Below are positions 1 to 9,307 of a stretch of DNA of 64,000 nt, one piece after another (position 1 is the stretch's first letter; the number at the start of each line of letters is the position of its first letter). A program made the position numbers and the translations under genes. The notes beneath the pieces are model-generated. The model was not told the DNA's origin and did not search any database. It saw only the letters and a program-made list of their open reading frames with translations. The stretch is from an uncultured bacterium (GTDB lineage Bacteria; Cyanobacteriota; Vampirovibrionia; Gastranaerophilales; Gastranaerophilaceae), in assembly GCA_902780525.1 (NCBI GenBank), contig CACZFL010000006.1, positions 1 to 64,000 on the forward strand, in the 5' to 3' direction.

Positions 1-198
1 GGTATTGGTGTTCGCAAGACTTGGGGTGAAAGACTCACAGGTCACTTCCAGACTTACTTCACTAACGGCGGAAGAAACGGTATAGGCTTGCAGGCAGGTT
101 TACGCTGGGCTATCGGTAAGAAAGGTACAGGTGAAATCAAAGGTCAAACTCCTGAACTAAAACCCGCTAAGATTACACTGAATAATCATAAGGGGTAA
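1..198 (+). CDS. C-terminal end of an outer-membrane beta-barrel (autotransporter-like) protein, partial
   Basis: The open frame enters from the left edge and stops at the TAA at 196-198, leaving 65 residues. The visible part alternates polar and hydrophobic residues (GHFQTYFTN, GIGLQAGLRWAIG) like the last strands of an autotransporter-type barrel. A hydrophilic tail of about 27 residues follows, so the chain does not end on the usual terminal aromatic residue. The call is inference from strand pattern only; the passenger and most of the barrel lie outside the window. The stop codon sits inside a copy of the GGGGTAAATA repeat, and a strong terminator follows. Confidence 0.45.
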   Translation, partial: GIGVRKTWGERLTGHFQTYFTNGGRNGIGLQAGLRWAIGKKGTGEIKGQTPELKPAKITLNNHKG

Positions 199-217
199 AA
201 GGGTAAATATAAAGGGG
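190..217 (+). repeat. Two adjacent copies of the GGGGTAAATATAAGGG-type short repeat
   Basis: GGGGTAAAAGGGTAAATATAAAGGGGG overlaps the stop codon of the preceding gene. The same core recurs at 19149-19160 (minus), 26533-26545 (minus), 34038-34052, 40438-40450, 42753-42764, 51964-51991 (twice) and 52849-52862. No function is known to me. Confidence 0.5.
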
Positions 218-236
218 GAAATATATAATTACAGTG

Positions 237-272
237 AAAAAATCTCACCTGATTTCAGGTGAGATTTTTTTT
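237..272 (+). terminator. Rho-independent terminator
   Basis: A near-perfect hairpin, AAATCTCACCTGA / TCAGGTGAGATTT with a two-base loop, is followed by a run of T. It ends the barrel gene. Its A-rich left arm means it may also work for the minus-strand operon ending at 387. Confidence 0.85.
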
Positions 273-386
273 GTTTGATTAATTAAATTTACAGCAGAAA
301 AACTATTCCTAAAATTTTTTTATCTTCATCTTCACTTAAAACAAAAAAGGTTTGCTGTATCAATATTATTAATCTTTTCGTCTGTA

Positions 387-2165
387 TTAAGCAGAAACCT
401 CTTGTTTTTTAAACTGCATTTCATATAGCGTTTTATAAGCGCCATTTTCAATGCTTAATAACTCTTCGTGTGTGCCGATCTCTGCAATTTCGCCCTGGTT
501 TATCACTACAATTTTATTTGCGTTTTGTATTGTGGAAAGTCTGTGAGCGATTACAAAAACTGTTTTATCCTGCATTAAATTGTCAATAGCTTTTTGAACA
601 ATTGCTTCTGCCTTATTATCCAAAGCAGAGGTTGCCTCGTCTAAGATAATTATTGGTGCATCTTTCAAAAAAGCTCTTGCAATCGCAACACGTTGTTTTT
701 GTCCGCCGGATAATAGTACGCCGCGTTCACCGATTACAGTATCTAATCCGTTCTGTAATGTTGCAATAAATTCGTCTAAAAAAGCCATTTTAACTGCTTT
801 TTTCAATTCTTCTTCTGTTGCATTAGGATTTCCAAGCATAATATTTTCTCTAATTGTTCCTGAGAACAAGAAATTGTCTTGGAAAACAACAGCAATATTT
901 TGCCTTAGGGAATAGAGGGTAAAATCCCGAATATCCGTTCCATCAATAGTAATTGAACCGCTTTTAATATCATAAAATCTCGGTAATAAATTTACGATTG
1001 TGGTTTTCCCGCCACCGGAGTTTCCAACAAACGCAACTGTTTCGCCCTTGTGAATTTCTAAATTTATATTTTTCAAAACAGGAACATTCTCTACATATTC
1101 AAAGTTTACATTCTCAAATTTTATCGTTGAATGTTCGCGAAGCATTTGTACAGCATTTTCTTTATCTTTAATAGCCGGTTCTCCGTTAAGTTTGTCAAAA
1201 ACCTGTTCTATTGCATAGAATGAGAATTGAACCTGATTTAAGTTATTTCCAATACTTTTTACAGGGGTGTAAAGAAGTATCAATGCAGTAATGAATGAAA
1301 CAAAGTTACCGGCAGTAATTGCTCCTGACATTATCAAATGCGAACCATAAGCAATAGCTCCAGCAATACCTATTGATACAATTACGTGCATCATAGGTGA
1401 AAGCCATTGAGTTCTTTGAACCATTTTTATTCTTAATGTAAAAATATTTTTCAAAATCCAATCAAATTTATTAATTTCATGCTGCTGTAAATTATATGAA
1501 GTAATAGTCTTATTCCCTGCAAAAGCTTCATTATACTCTGTAATAATAGATGAGTCTGCTACGACTGTTTTGTCCATAACGCTTTTAATTCTTTTTTGTA
1601 TATTAGCAACAGGAGCAAATGCACATGCAAGAACAATGACACCCATAGTTGCTAATTGCCATGAGTTGTAGAACAATACGCATACAAGTGATATTGAAGA
1701 AAATACCCTTTGTATAAATACTGATAAATTATCTAACAAACCTGAACAGGCTGTGTCTGCCATATTATTGAATTGGAATATTACATCGCCGGATTTCTTT
1801 TTATCATAATAAGCTGTTTCATAAGTAAGCAGTTTTTTAAACAGATCAAACTTCAGAGCGTTAGATATTTTTACTCCAACCCAGGTTGAAAGGTATGAGG
1901 ATAAGTATTTTAATCCACCCTGAGCAGATGTAAACAACACAATTCCAAGCGGAATATACCAAGGGGAAGCTATACTTTTTTCAACCATTACTAAATCCAT
2001 ATATGGTTTCAAAGCCAGTGCGATAACCGCATCTAATGAACCAATGGGGATACAAATTAATAACGATAACAGTGCCCTGAACCATACAGGTTTAACATAT
2101 GGCCACATGCGTTTATAATTTACTATAAATCTTTGTTCTTTTAATTTTTCTATTAAATTTATCAT
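387..2165 (-). CDS. MsbA-like ABC exporter (transmembrane domain fused to ATPase)
   Basis: A half-transporter of about 592 residues. The N-terminal ~320 residues hold about six membrane helices. The C-terminal ATPase shows Walker A GNSGGGKTT near residue 382, signature LSGGQKQR near 487, Walker B IIILDEATSALD near 505 and the H-loop VIAHRLST near 540. The MsbA/lipid-flippase group is the closest recognisable family, but many homodimeric exporters share this layout. It is the last gene of the glf-glycosyltransferase operon, so export of a lipid-linked glycan or glycolipid is the likely role (inference). I prefer the ATG at 2165, which has AGGAG just upstream; an in-frame ATG at 2177 overlaps the previous stop and has no ribosome site. 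Confidence 0.85.
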   Translation of the reverse strand: MINLIEKLKEQRFIVNYKRMWPYVKPVWFRALLSLLICIPIGSLDAVIALALKPYMDLVMVEKSIASPWYIPLGIVLFTSAQGGLKYLSSYLSTWVGVKISNALKFDLFKKLLTYETAYYDKKKSGDVIFQFNNMADTACSGLLDNLSVFIQRVFSSISLVCVLFYNSWQLATMGVIVLACAFAPVANIQKRIKSVMDKTVVADSSIITEYNEAFAGNKTITSYNLQQHEINKFDWILKNIFTLRIKMVQRTQWLSPMMHVIVSIGIAGAIAYGSHLIMSGAITAGNFVSFITALILLYTPVKSIGNNLNQVQFSFYAIEQVFDKLNGEPAIKDKENAVQMLREHSTIKFENVNFEYVENVPVLKNINLEIHKGETVAFVGNSGGGKTTIVNLLPRFYDIKSGSITIDGTDIRDFTLYSLRQNIAVVFQDNFLFSGTIRENIMLGNPNATEEELKKAVKMAFLDEFIATLQNGLDTVIGERGVLLSGGQKQRVAIARAFLKDAPIIILDEATSALDNKAEAIVQKAIDNLMQDKTVFVIAHRLSTIQNANKIVVINQGEIAEIGTHEELLSIENGAYKTLYEMQFKKQEVSA

Positions 2166-2176
2166 TTTTCTCCTCA

Positions 2177-3301
2177 TTATTGATTATTGTTTTTTATTAT
2201 GGATTTTATACTTACGAGTTCATCTTCGATAAAATTTAACCTGCGTATTATATCAATATCTTTATGTTGTTTTTTTAATTTAATACCCAAAATCCAAGTA
2301 TATTCTTTGTAACATCTGTCTATCAGATCATAAATTTTTTTTGTCTTATATATTTTTTGATAAAATTTTAAATCTGGTACATATATTTCATGATAACGTT
2401 TATTCGCTAAATTTTTAATAAAATTTGTTTTGATTTTTAATGACTTACTGAATTTTTCTGCATATTCAGATGCCACATATAAAACTTTTGGTCGTTGTTC
2501 CGTTTTAGAATTCCTGTATGCTAAATTAAAATATGATTCATATAATTTTTTGAATAATTTTTCATTTTTATCTAAATAGTTATTTTTTTCCCAAAAATTA
2601 AAAATATTGTCCATTATATACAGATGTTGTATAGCTTTTTCTGTTCCTTCAAAAGTATCTGACATTATACTATCGCCACTTCTTCTGTAATGATAAAATT
2701 TCTCATCCAAATAATATGCCGTTTTTGAGCAAGATACATATTTAAAATAAAACTCTGCGTCCTCATAATTCAAACCATCAGGGAAAGTAATATTGTTTTG
2801 TTCAATAATTGATTTTTTAAAAATCTTATTACAAACAGAGACATCTGAATTTAAAATGACTTTGTTATTGAGTTTTTTAATACCTTTGAATTTTATTTTA
2901 TAATAATTATCATCACTACATCTTTGAGCATAATTACTATCTCCAAAAACTTCTATCCCAAAATGAACTAAATCAGCATCATTAATGTGTGCCATTGCAT
3001 TTATGTATGTATCGTTGTCTATAATATCATCGTCATCAACATAGGTAATGTATTCACCACAAGCATTTTTTAAGCCTGTATTACGTGCAGTTGCAACACC
3101 TTTATTTTCTTGAGAAATAACTCTTATGCGAGAATCCTTATGGGAGCATTCATCCAAAATGCTCATAGAATTATCTGTCGAGCCATCATTTACGCATATA
3201 ATTTCTATATCTCTATACGTTTGATTTGTAATACTATCAAGACATTCCTTTAAATATTTTTCAGAATTATATACAGTAACAATAACTGATAATTTAGACA
3301 T
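2177..3301 (-). CDS. Family 2 glycosyltransferase
   Basis: A 374-residue GT-A enzyme. The N-terminus KLSVIVTVYNSEKYL, the nucleotide-binding VNDGSTDNS near residue 40 and the metal-binding DDDD near 90 are classic GT2 features. It transfers a sugar from a nucleotide donor to a growing surface glycan; donor and acceptor cannot be read from the sequence. The C-terminal ~100 residues are Lys-rich and unlike the neighbouring copies, so it is the most divergent of the four GT2 genes here. Its start overlaps the stop of the upstream gene by one base and its own stop overlaps the alternative exporter start, so translational coupling is likely. Confidence 0.88.
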   Translation of the reverse strand: MSKLSVIVTVYNSEKYLKECLDSITNQTYRDIEIICVNDGSTDNSMSILDECSHKDSRIRVISQENKGVATARNTGLKNACGEYITYVDDDDIIDNDTYINAMAHINDADLVHFGIEVFGDSNYAQRCSDDNYYKIKFKGIKKLNNKVILNSDVSVCNKIFKKSIIEQNNITFPDGLNYEDAEFYFKYVSCSKTAYYLDEKFYHYRRSGDSIMSDTFEGTEKAIQHLYIMDNIFNFWEKNNYLDKNEKLFKKLYESYFNLAYRNSKTEQRPKVLYVASEYAEKFSKSLKIKTNFIKNLANKRYHEIYVPDLKFYQKIYKTKKIYDLIDRCYKEYTWILGIKLKKQHKDIDIIRRLNFIEDELVSIKSIIKNNNQ

Positions 3302-4260
3302 TATAATGACCTCCTAAATATATATAACAAAGGGAAAAATGATATTGTAAAAATTCGTTTATATTCTTTTTTTGTAAATAAATTTTTATCAATGTTCCCT
3401 TGCAAAAAATCTGCAAGATACTCTTTAGACATTTTTAATAAGAAAGGAAACTTTAATTTTCTGACCAATCTTTCATGATTCCAACGGTAACAACCATATT
3501 TAATTTTGGGTATTAAAAATCTTAGCTTATCATATATTTTATGTTCTTTTGCAAAATTCTTAATCTCAGCATATTCCGTTATTACGCAATCCATTTTCTT
3601 AACCGAATTAACTGAAGAATTTTCATTATCAACTCGGTAATGTATAAAGGCATCACTAATCATCATAAAACGTTTTGCACAAGCATAAAGTTTAAACGCA
3701 AAGGAAGTATCTTGATAACTTGCTCCCGGGGTTTCCAAAAACCTTATGTTATTATCAAAAATCATATCTTTTTTGAATAAATTGCACCAAATGGCAGGAG
3801 CTTGAAGGAACGGAGTATTGTCATCTAACGGACAATAAATTTTATTCATTGGAACCCAAGTGTTATCGAATAATTCATTGGAATTATCGGAACTTTTATA
3901 TAGATAATATTGGCAACGCACCAAATCCAAGTCGTTGTCTTTTGCAGTATTGTATAATTTTTCAAACATATCTAACTCGGCAAAATCGTCTGATTCGACA
4001 ATGCCGATATATTCACCATTTGCAGCCTCTAATCCGATATTCATGGATGCACCATAACCGGAATTCTGTTTTGAAATAACCTTGATTCTGTTATCTCTGC
4101 TTTCATATTCTCTTAATATATCAAGAGTAGAATCAGTTGAACCATCATTAATACAAATAATTTCAATATCTTTCAATGTTTGATTAACAACACTATCAAG
4201 ACATTGTTTAATATATTTTTCTACATTATAACAGGGTATTAATATTGATATTTTAGACAA
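3301..4260 (-). CDS. Family 2 glycosyltransferase
   Basis: A GT2 enzyme of about 319 residues beginning SKISILIPCYNVEKY. It has INDGSTDST near residue 40 and the DXD-like ESDDF near 93. The longest frame starts at 4308 with a hydrophobic extension that lies inside the upstream gene. A TTG at 4260 is preceded by AAGGAG nine bases upstream and aligns with the starts of the sister genes, so I take it as the start; it overlaps the upstream stop by 8 nt. The enzyme is closely similar to the copy at 5335-6423 (shared NSGYGA, GLEAA.GEYIGIVE and ETPGASYQDTSF), which suggests tandem duplication. Confidence 0.85.
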   Translation of the reverse strand: MSKISILIPCYNVEKYIKQCLDSVVNQTLKDIEIICINDGSTDSTLDILREYESRDNRIKVISKQNSGYGASMNIGLEAANGEYIGIVESDDFAELDMFEKLYNTAKDNDLDLVRCQYYLYKSSDNSNELFDNTWVPMNKIYCPLDDNTPFLQAPAIWCNLFKKDMIFDNNIRFLETPGASYQDTSFAFKLYACAKRFMMISDAFIHYRVDNENSSVNSVKKMDCVITEYAEIKNFAKEHKIYDKLRFLIPKIKYGCYRWNHERLVRKLKFPFLLKMSKEYLADFLQGNIDKNLFTKKEYKRIFTISFFPLLYIFRRSL

Positions 4261-5335
4261 TGTTATCTTCTCCTTTTTTATTGCTACTAAATATATACAT
4301 ATGACCAAACAGGACTACTATTTTTTCCCTGTGGCTCCATCTTATGCTTAAAATATCCTTTAGGATTCTTTTAATCATAAACTTTGTTCTTATCCGGTTC
4401 GGATTTTTTTTAATATTAAGATATTTTGTTTTTTCAAATTCGCTTATTCTTTTGTCTTCGCAAAAAGAAGCAGGGCATCTGGACAATAAAAGACTTATTC
4501 TTTTATAACAATCTTTTTCGTCCGATATGTGTTTCATTCCCAAAACTATACCAACATATGCCAACTCTCGTCTAAAAAGCTGAGTTAAAATGTTTTCATC
4601 TTTAATATTATTTTCCTCAAGCCATTTGTGAATTTCATCGGTTCTTTTAAAAGGAATACTATAATCTTTTAAATCATCTGATTCAAAAAAATTTAATCTG
4701 CGCCAATAATAATATGCCTTTGAAGAGTAGTTAATTCTATTTGCCAAACACATTGTCTGAACCTGAAACGGATTGTCTGTCCAGCCGGAACCCGGTTCTT
4801 CAAGAAAACGAATATTTTTCTTATTTAAGAATTCTTTTTTATAAATACAACTCCATATACTTGGATGATAGTTTAAAAAGTACGGATATTCTTTGATTGT
4901 AAAGCTTTTGTCCTCAGGTATATAATCTTTCCAGACAACTTTTTTTATTCTTGAGTTCCATTTATTGTACAAATTGTCATAAAAGGATGATTTAACAATA
5001 TCTGAATCAAATTGTTTTGCGATGTTATATAAATCCTGATACATCTCGGGAGCTATATAGTCATCAGGTTCCAGTATTGCTATGTACTCACTTGTTGCTC
5101 GACTAAGCCCTGTATTGCACGCTGCACCGTAGCCACCGTTTTCTTTATGAACAGCAACTATTCGGTTATCCTTTTTGGCATATTCATCAATTATATTCGG
5201 ACAGTTGTCTTTGCTTCCGTCATCAATAAGTATAATTTCCAAGTCATTACAAGTTTGGTTTATAATACTATCAATCGCTTGTCTTAAATATTTTTCCACA
5301 CCATAAATAGGTACAATTACTGAGATTTTTGCCAT
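4253..5335 (-). CDS. Family 2 glycosyltransferase
   Basis: A 360-residue GT2 enzyme: AKISVIVPIYGVEKYL start, LIDDGSKDNCPN near residue 38 and LEPDDYIAP near 90. GGYGAACNTGL and EEPGSGWTDNPFQ align with the same positions in the flanking copies but with clear divergence, so it is a third member of the tandem family. A GGAG lies eight bases before the ATG, and the start overlaps the upstream stop by one base (TAATG). It acts in surface glycan assembly within the glf operon; donor and acceptor are unknown. Confidence 0.88.
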   Translation of the reverse strand: MAKISVIVPIYGVEKYLRQAIDSIINQTCNDLEIILIDDGSKDNCPNIIDEYAKKDNRIVAVHKENGGYGAACNTGLSRATSEYIAILEPDDYIAPEMYQDLYNIAKQFDSDIVKSSFYDNLYNKWNSRIKKVVWKDYIPEDKSFTIKEYPYFLNYHPSIWSCIYKKEFLNKKNIRFLEEPGSGWTDNPFQVQTMCLANRINYSSKAYYYWRRLNFFESDDLKDYSIPFKRTDEIHKWLEENNIKDENILTQLFRRELAYVGIVLGMKHISDEKDCYKRISLLLSRCPASFCEDKRISEFEKTKYLNIKKNPNRIRTKFMIKRILKDILSIRWSHREKIVVLFGHMYIFSSNKKGEDNIV

Positions 5336-6423
5336 TATTCAATCTCCAATAATTGTTTCCCAAATAAGACAATGCTTATTCTTGAAGAGTTGATTCTTAC
5401 TGAAAATTGTTTTTGCCGCTTTGCTTTTTGTTCCTGCTTTACAGAAAGACAGTCTATATATTCTCTGAATGCCTGTTTGTCATTTAAAAGCATTTCTAAT
5501 TCTTTCGGTTTAACTTTTTTATAAAAACCTTGTGTGATTTCATTTTTATCTGAAAAATCCCTGAAATCTTTTTGATATTCATCTATAAAAATGTTTCTGT
5601 ATTTTTTGTCAATGAATGCTGCTGTCCACTTGTACGAATTAAACTGAGTTGATAATTTTACATCATTAGCAGCAGCTTTTATTTCCGGATGCTCATTGAA
5701 GTATTTTGTTATTTCTCTGTACTCCTCACATATATAATAACCCTTATCCTTTTGTTTTACGGAAGAATTTGGGTTATCACATCTGTAATACAGATAACCT
5801 TTATAAGTAAACACTATTCTTTTTGCTGTTGACAGAGCTTTAAAAGAAAAAGATGTATCCTGATAACTTGCCCCGGGGGTTTCCAAAAATTTTATCTTGC
5901 TATTGGTCAGGAATTCTTTCTTATATATTGCACTCCATATTGACGGCATGATTTTTAAAATCGATGGATTATCATTTATATTGAATACTGTTCCACATAT
6001 TTTTTTAGATATTCTTCCTGCCTTCCTTGCTTGATTTTCTGCTGTTAAATAATAATAAAAATCAGATTTTACTAAATCTGCATTGTTTTTTACGGCTATA
6101 TTATACAAAGCTTCAAACATTTTTAAATCAGCAAAATCATCCGGTTCAACAATCCCTATATATTCACCGCTAGCTGCTTCTAACCCTATGTTCAAGGTGG
6201 CGCCATAACCCGAATTTTGTTTATTTATAACCTTAATTCTTTTATCTTTAAGGCTGAACTCTTGTATAATCTGAGGTGAAGAATCAGTTGAACCGTCATT
6301 TATACAAATGATTTCAATATCTTCTAATGTTTGGTTTACAAGACTTTCCAGGCACTCCCTTAAATAATGTTCAACATTATATATTGGAACTAAAATTGAA
6401 ACTTTAGGTCGATTGGTATTCAT
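5335..6423 (-). CDS. Family 2 glycosyltransferase
   Basis: A 362-residue GT2 enzyme with PKVSILVPIYNVEHYL, INDGSTDSSPQ near residue 42 and VEPDDFADL near 95. It sits directly after the UDP-galactopyranose mutase gene, overlapping its stop by four bases (ATGA), with AGGAGG seven bases before the ATG. That position makes it a candidate galactofuranosyltransferase (inference from neighbourhood only). It shares long stretches with the gene at 3301-4260. Confidence 0.88.
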   Translation of the reverse strand: MNTNRPKVSILVPIYNVEHYLRECLESLVNQTLEDIEIICINDGSTDSSPQIIQEFSLKDKRIKVINKQNSGYGATLNIGLEAASGEYIGIVEPDDFADLKMFEALYNIAVKNNADLVKSDFYYYLTAENQARKAGRISKKICGTVFNINDNPSILKIMPSIWSAIYKKEFLTNSKIKFLETPGASYQDTSFSFKALSTAKRIVFTYKGYLYYRCDNPNSSVKQKDKGYYICEEYREITKYFNEHPEIKAAANDVKLSTQFNSYKWTAAFIDKKYRNIFIDEYQKDFRDFSDKNEITQGFYKKVKPKELEMLLNDKQAFREYIDCLSVKQEQKAKRQKQFSVRINSSRISIVLFGKQLLEIE

Positions 6424-7526
6424 CGATAAACCTCCTCGAAAAGTTCTATTGCCCTTAGAATAGCTTTATCCATATCATAATACTTATAATCGCCCAAACG
6501 TCCTAGAAAATAAACATTGTTTTCCTTTTGAGCAAGCTCCAGGTATTGATTATACAATTTTGTATTTTCTTCTTTTGGAATAGGATAGCAGCGTTCATTT
6601 GAGCCAATAACAAAATTTTCGGAGTATTCTTTTGCTATTACCGTTTTGTCCGATTTATCATTTAAATAATGTTTGTATTCGTGTATCCTCGTAAAATCAT
6701 AGTTGCAAGGATAATTAACAACAGAGTTATTCTGATAGAATTCTCTGTCATAAGTTTCAAATTCAAAACGTACGCTTCTGTACGGAAGCTGTCCTAATCT
6801 GTAATTAAAATATTCATCAATTGCGCCCGTATAAAAAATTCGCTTAAAATCACCTTTAATGCCTTTAAAATCAGTGTTCAGTCTGACTTCGATGTTTTTA
6901 TTATCAAGCATTTTTTCAATAAGTTTTGTATATCCCTCCGTAGGGATTCCCTGATACTTATCCTGAAAATACCTGTTATCTTTACTTAAATATACAGGAA
7001 CCCTTGCTGTCACAGCACTGTCAACATCTTCCGGAGAAGTTCCCCATTGTTTGGTTGTATAATGCAAAAATACTTTTTCATATATATAATTTGCTAGAAA
7101 TTTCAAATCCTCATCGTCTTGTTTTTGAAATTCTAAAACCGGTACCTTTTTATTCAGTTCAAAGGCTTTTAATAATTTAATTTCAAGCCTTCTAGCCAAT
7201 GTCGTCGGGAATACATCGTATAAGGTATTAAAATTAAACGGTATGGTTGTTTCTATTCCGTCAATAATTGCATGAACTTTGTGCATATAAGTATTAAATT
7301 TTCCAAAGTTTCTTACAAATTGCCATACCTTTTCACTGTTTGTATGAAAAATATGCGAACCGTATTTGTGAATCATTATGCCGTTTTCATCTTTGTAGTC
7401 ATAACAATTACCTGCTATATGGTTCTTCTTATCAATAACAAGAACTTCTTCGTTAAGTTTATTTGCAATTAATACGGCTATTGCAGCCCCTGTAAAACCC
7501 GCTCCAACTACTAAGTTTTTTGTCAT
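6420..7526 (-). CDS. glf: UDP-galactopyranose mutase
   Basis: A 368-residue flavoenzyme that interconverts UDP-galactopyranose and UDP-galactofuranose. Visible features are the N-terminal FAD fold VVGAGFTGAAIAVL, then VIDKKNHIAGNCYD, YGSHIFHTNSEKVW, the Arg-containing CNYDFTRIHEYKH and the C-terminal FLGRLGDYKYYDMDKAI. All are diagnostic of Glf, and the length is normal for bacterial enzymes. It is the first gene of the polysaccharide operon and supplies the furanose donor to the glycosyltransferases downstream. An AGGA lies six bases before the ATG. Confidence 0.95.
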   Translation of the reverse strand: MTKNLVVGAGFTGAAIAVLIANKLNEEVLVIDKKNHIAGNCYDYKDENGIMIHKYGSHIFHTNSEKVWQFVRNFGKFNTYMHKVHAIIDGIETTIPFNFNTLYDVFPTTLARRLEIKLLKAFELNKKVPVLEFQKQDDEDLKFLANYIYEKVFLHYTTKQWGTSPEDVDSAVTARVPVYLSKDNRYFQDKYQGIPTEGYTKLIEKMLDNKNIEVRLNTDFKGIKGDFKRIFYTGAIDEYFNYRLGQLPYRSVRFEFETYDREFYQNNSVVNYPCNYDFTRIHEYKHYLNDKSDKTVIAKEYSENFVIGSNERCYPIPKEENTKLYNQYLELAQKENNVYFLGRLGDYKYYDMDKAILRAIELFEEVYR

Positions 7527-7710
7527 AGCTATTCCTGATTAAAAATTAACAATATAATATACAATTTGATTTTATCATAAACATAATCAAGAAATAAACA
7601 TAAAATAGAATTTTCTGTCAATAGGCACTTCTTCTGATTTATAATTTTTCTGTTTTTGGTTTTCTTAATTTTACAATAGCATCAAAGTCAGGAGATAGAC
7701 TTAATTCAAA

Positions 7711-7785
7711 ATGGTAATCTCTAAAGGTGTTGTATTGTATGGCGATGATGATATAACTGCAGATGTTCAAAAAGTTGTAAAATAA
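7711..7785 (+). pseudogene. Remnant of an OmpH/Skp-like periplasmic chaperone C-terminus
   Basis: Within the 415-base gap between glf and the DUF2130 gene, a 24-codon frame reads KGVVLYGDDDITADVQKVVK before a stop. This resembles the C-terminal signature of the OmpH/Skp family (VLYGG-DIT-DV followed by a short helix). Upstream codons in the same frame contain stops and the rest of the chaperone is missing. I read it as a decayed gene end; a chance match remains possible. The rest of the gap shows nothing else I can name. Confidence 0.4.
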
Positions 7786-7941
7786 AAAATATTTGTAATT
7801 TTATGCAATATTACACAAAGGTTGTGACCGCCAGGTTACGCATACGTGATTTTGCATGCTACTTTTGTGCTTATATTTCGGATAATTTTTGTGTAAAATG
7901 ATATATATTTGTCTAAAAAATGGTAATTTGAGGGAATAATT

Positions 7942-9252
7942 ATGAACGAGCTGAAATGTCCGAAATGCGGAGAAAAGTTCCAAATTGATGAAGCGGGATA
8001 TGCTGCTATTGTCAAGCAAGTCAGAGATAAAGAGTTTACAAAAGAACTTCAAAGCAGAGAACAATTGTTTGAATCAGAAAAAGAACAAGCTATTCAGGTC
8101 GCAAGGCTTGAAGCTGAAAATGATTTTAACAATGCTCTGACTAAAAAAGAAGCTGAAATTGCCAAGCTGGAAGCAAAAATTAAAGAAAGTGAACTTATCA
8201 AAAAATCTGCAATACAGGAAACGGAAGCGGAAAAAGACAAAGAAATAACTGAGCTTAAAAGTAAACTTTCCTCTTATGAAAAAGATAAAAAACTGGAAAT
8301 TAAAGAAATTGAATCAAAATTTAATTTACAGATTGCAGAGAAAGAAAATAAAATTGAAAAACTGCAAAGCGAAAAAGCTTTAACAGAAAAAGAATGTCAA
8401 ATAAGAGAAAACTCTATTAAAGAAAAATATGAGATTGAACTGAAACTTAAAGACGAAACCATCGAGCAATACAAAGACTTTAAGGCAAGACTTTCGACAA
8501 AGATGATAGGAGAAAGCCTGGAACAACATTGCGAAATGGAATTTAATAAAAATCGTGCCTTAGGATTTAAAAATGCGTATTTTGAAAAAGACAATGACGC
8601 AAAAGGCGGAACAAAGGGTGATTATATCTTCAGAGAAATGGACCCAGATGGTGAAGAAATTATTTCTATAATGTTTGAGATGAAAAATGAATCGGATACA
8701 AATGGTGCAAAAAAGAAAAATGAAGATTTTTTTGCAAAGCTGGACAAAGACAGAAGGGATAAAAAATGTGAATATGCGGTTCTTGTTTCACTTCTTGAAC
8801 CGGAAAACGAATACTATAACGAAGGCATTGTTGATGTGTCTCACAGATTTGAAAAAATGTACGTCATCCGTCCACAGTTTTTCATTCCGATAATAACTCT
8901 GCTGCGCAATGCATCTCTTCGTTCTCTGGAAGTAAAAAAAGAGCTTTCGCTTATCAAAGCACAAAATATTGATATTTCTAATTTCGAAAGCGACATGAAT
9001 GATTTTAAAACAAAATTCTTCAAGAATGTAAAAGACGCGCGTGCAAGGTTTGATGATGCGATTGCAGGCATAGATAAAACCATAAAAACACTTCAGGATA
9101 TAAAAGAGGCTCTTCTGACATCGGAAAAACATCTCAACTCTGCAAACAACAAGGTTGATGATTTAAGTATAAAAAAACTCACAAAAAACAACCCTACAAT
9201 GCAGGCAAAATTTGATGCTCTTAAGATAACCGATAAGAACAAAAAGAAATAA
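7942..9252 (+). CDS. DUF2130 family coiled-coil protein
   Basis: A 436-residue protein with an N-terminal zinc-knuckle-like ELKCPKCGEKF, a long Glu/Lys-rich coiled coil (about residues 25-165) and the DUF2130 block: KMIGESLEQHCEMEF near 185, GGTKGDYIFRE near 220, IMFEMKNESD near 237 and a C-terminal helical segment. The conserved acidic and Lys pattern of this block resembles restriction-endonuclease-like folds, but the family's function is unknown. A GAGGGA lies before the ATG, and a hairpin terminator follows. It stands alone between convergent and divergent neighbours. Confidence 0.85.
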   Translation: MNELKCPKCGEKFQIDEAGYAAIVKQVRDKEFTKELQSREQLFESEKEQAIQVARLEAENDFNNALTKKEAEIAKLEAKIKESELIKKSAIQETEAEKDKEITELKSKLSSYEKDKKLEIKEIESKFNLQIAEKENKIEKLQSEKALTEKECQIRENSIKEKYEIELKLKDETIEQYKDFKARLSTKMIGESLEQHCEMEFNKNRALGFKNAYFEKDNDAKGGTKGDYIFREMDPDGEEIISIMFEMKNESDTNGAKKKNEDFFAKLDKDRRDKKCEYAVLVSLLEPENEYYNEGIVDVSHRFEKMYVIRPQFFIPIITLLRNASLRSLEVKKELSLIKAQNIDISNFESDMNDFKTKFFKNVKDARARFDDAIAGIDKTIKTLQDIKEALLTSEKHLNSANNKVDDLSIKKLTKNNPTMQAKFDALKITDKNKKK

Positions 9253-9255
9253 CAG

Positions 9256-9297
9256 CAAAAAAATATCCGTGTGTTATAAACATGGATATTTTTTTAT
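9256..9297. terminator. Bidirectional terminator
   Basis: The inverted repeat AAAAAATATCC / GGATATTTTTTT, with a partly paired middle, lies between two convergent genes. It has A-runs on one side and T-runs on the other, so it can end both. Confidence 0.75.
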
Positions 9298-9307
9298 AAA
9301 GTCTTTA

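Noticed and set aside
7801-8064. 87-residue frame on the minus strand
   Set aside because: It is antisense to the start of the DUF2130 gene and shows no ribosome site.
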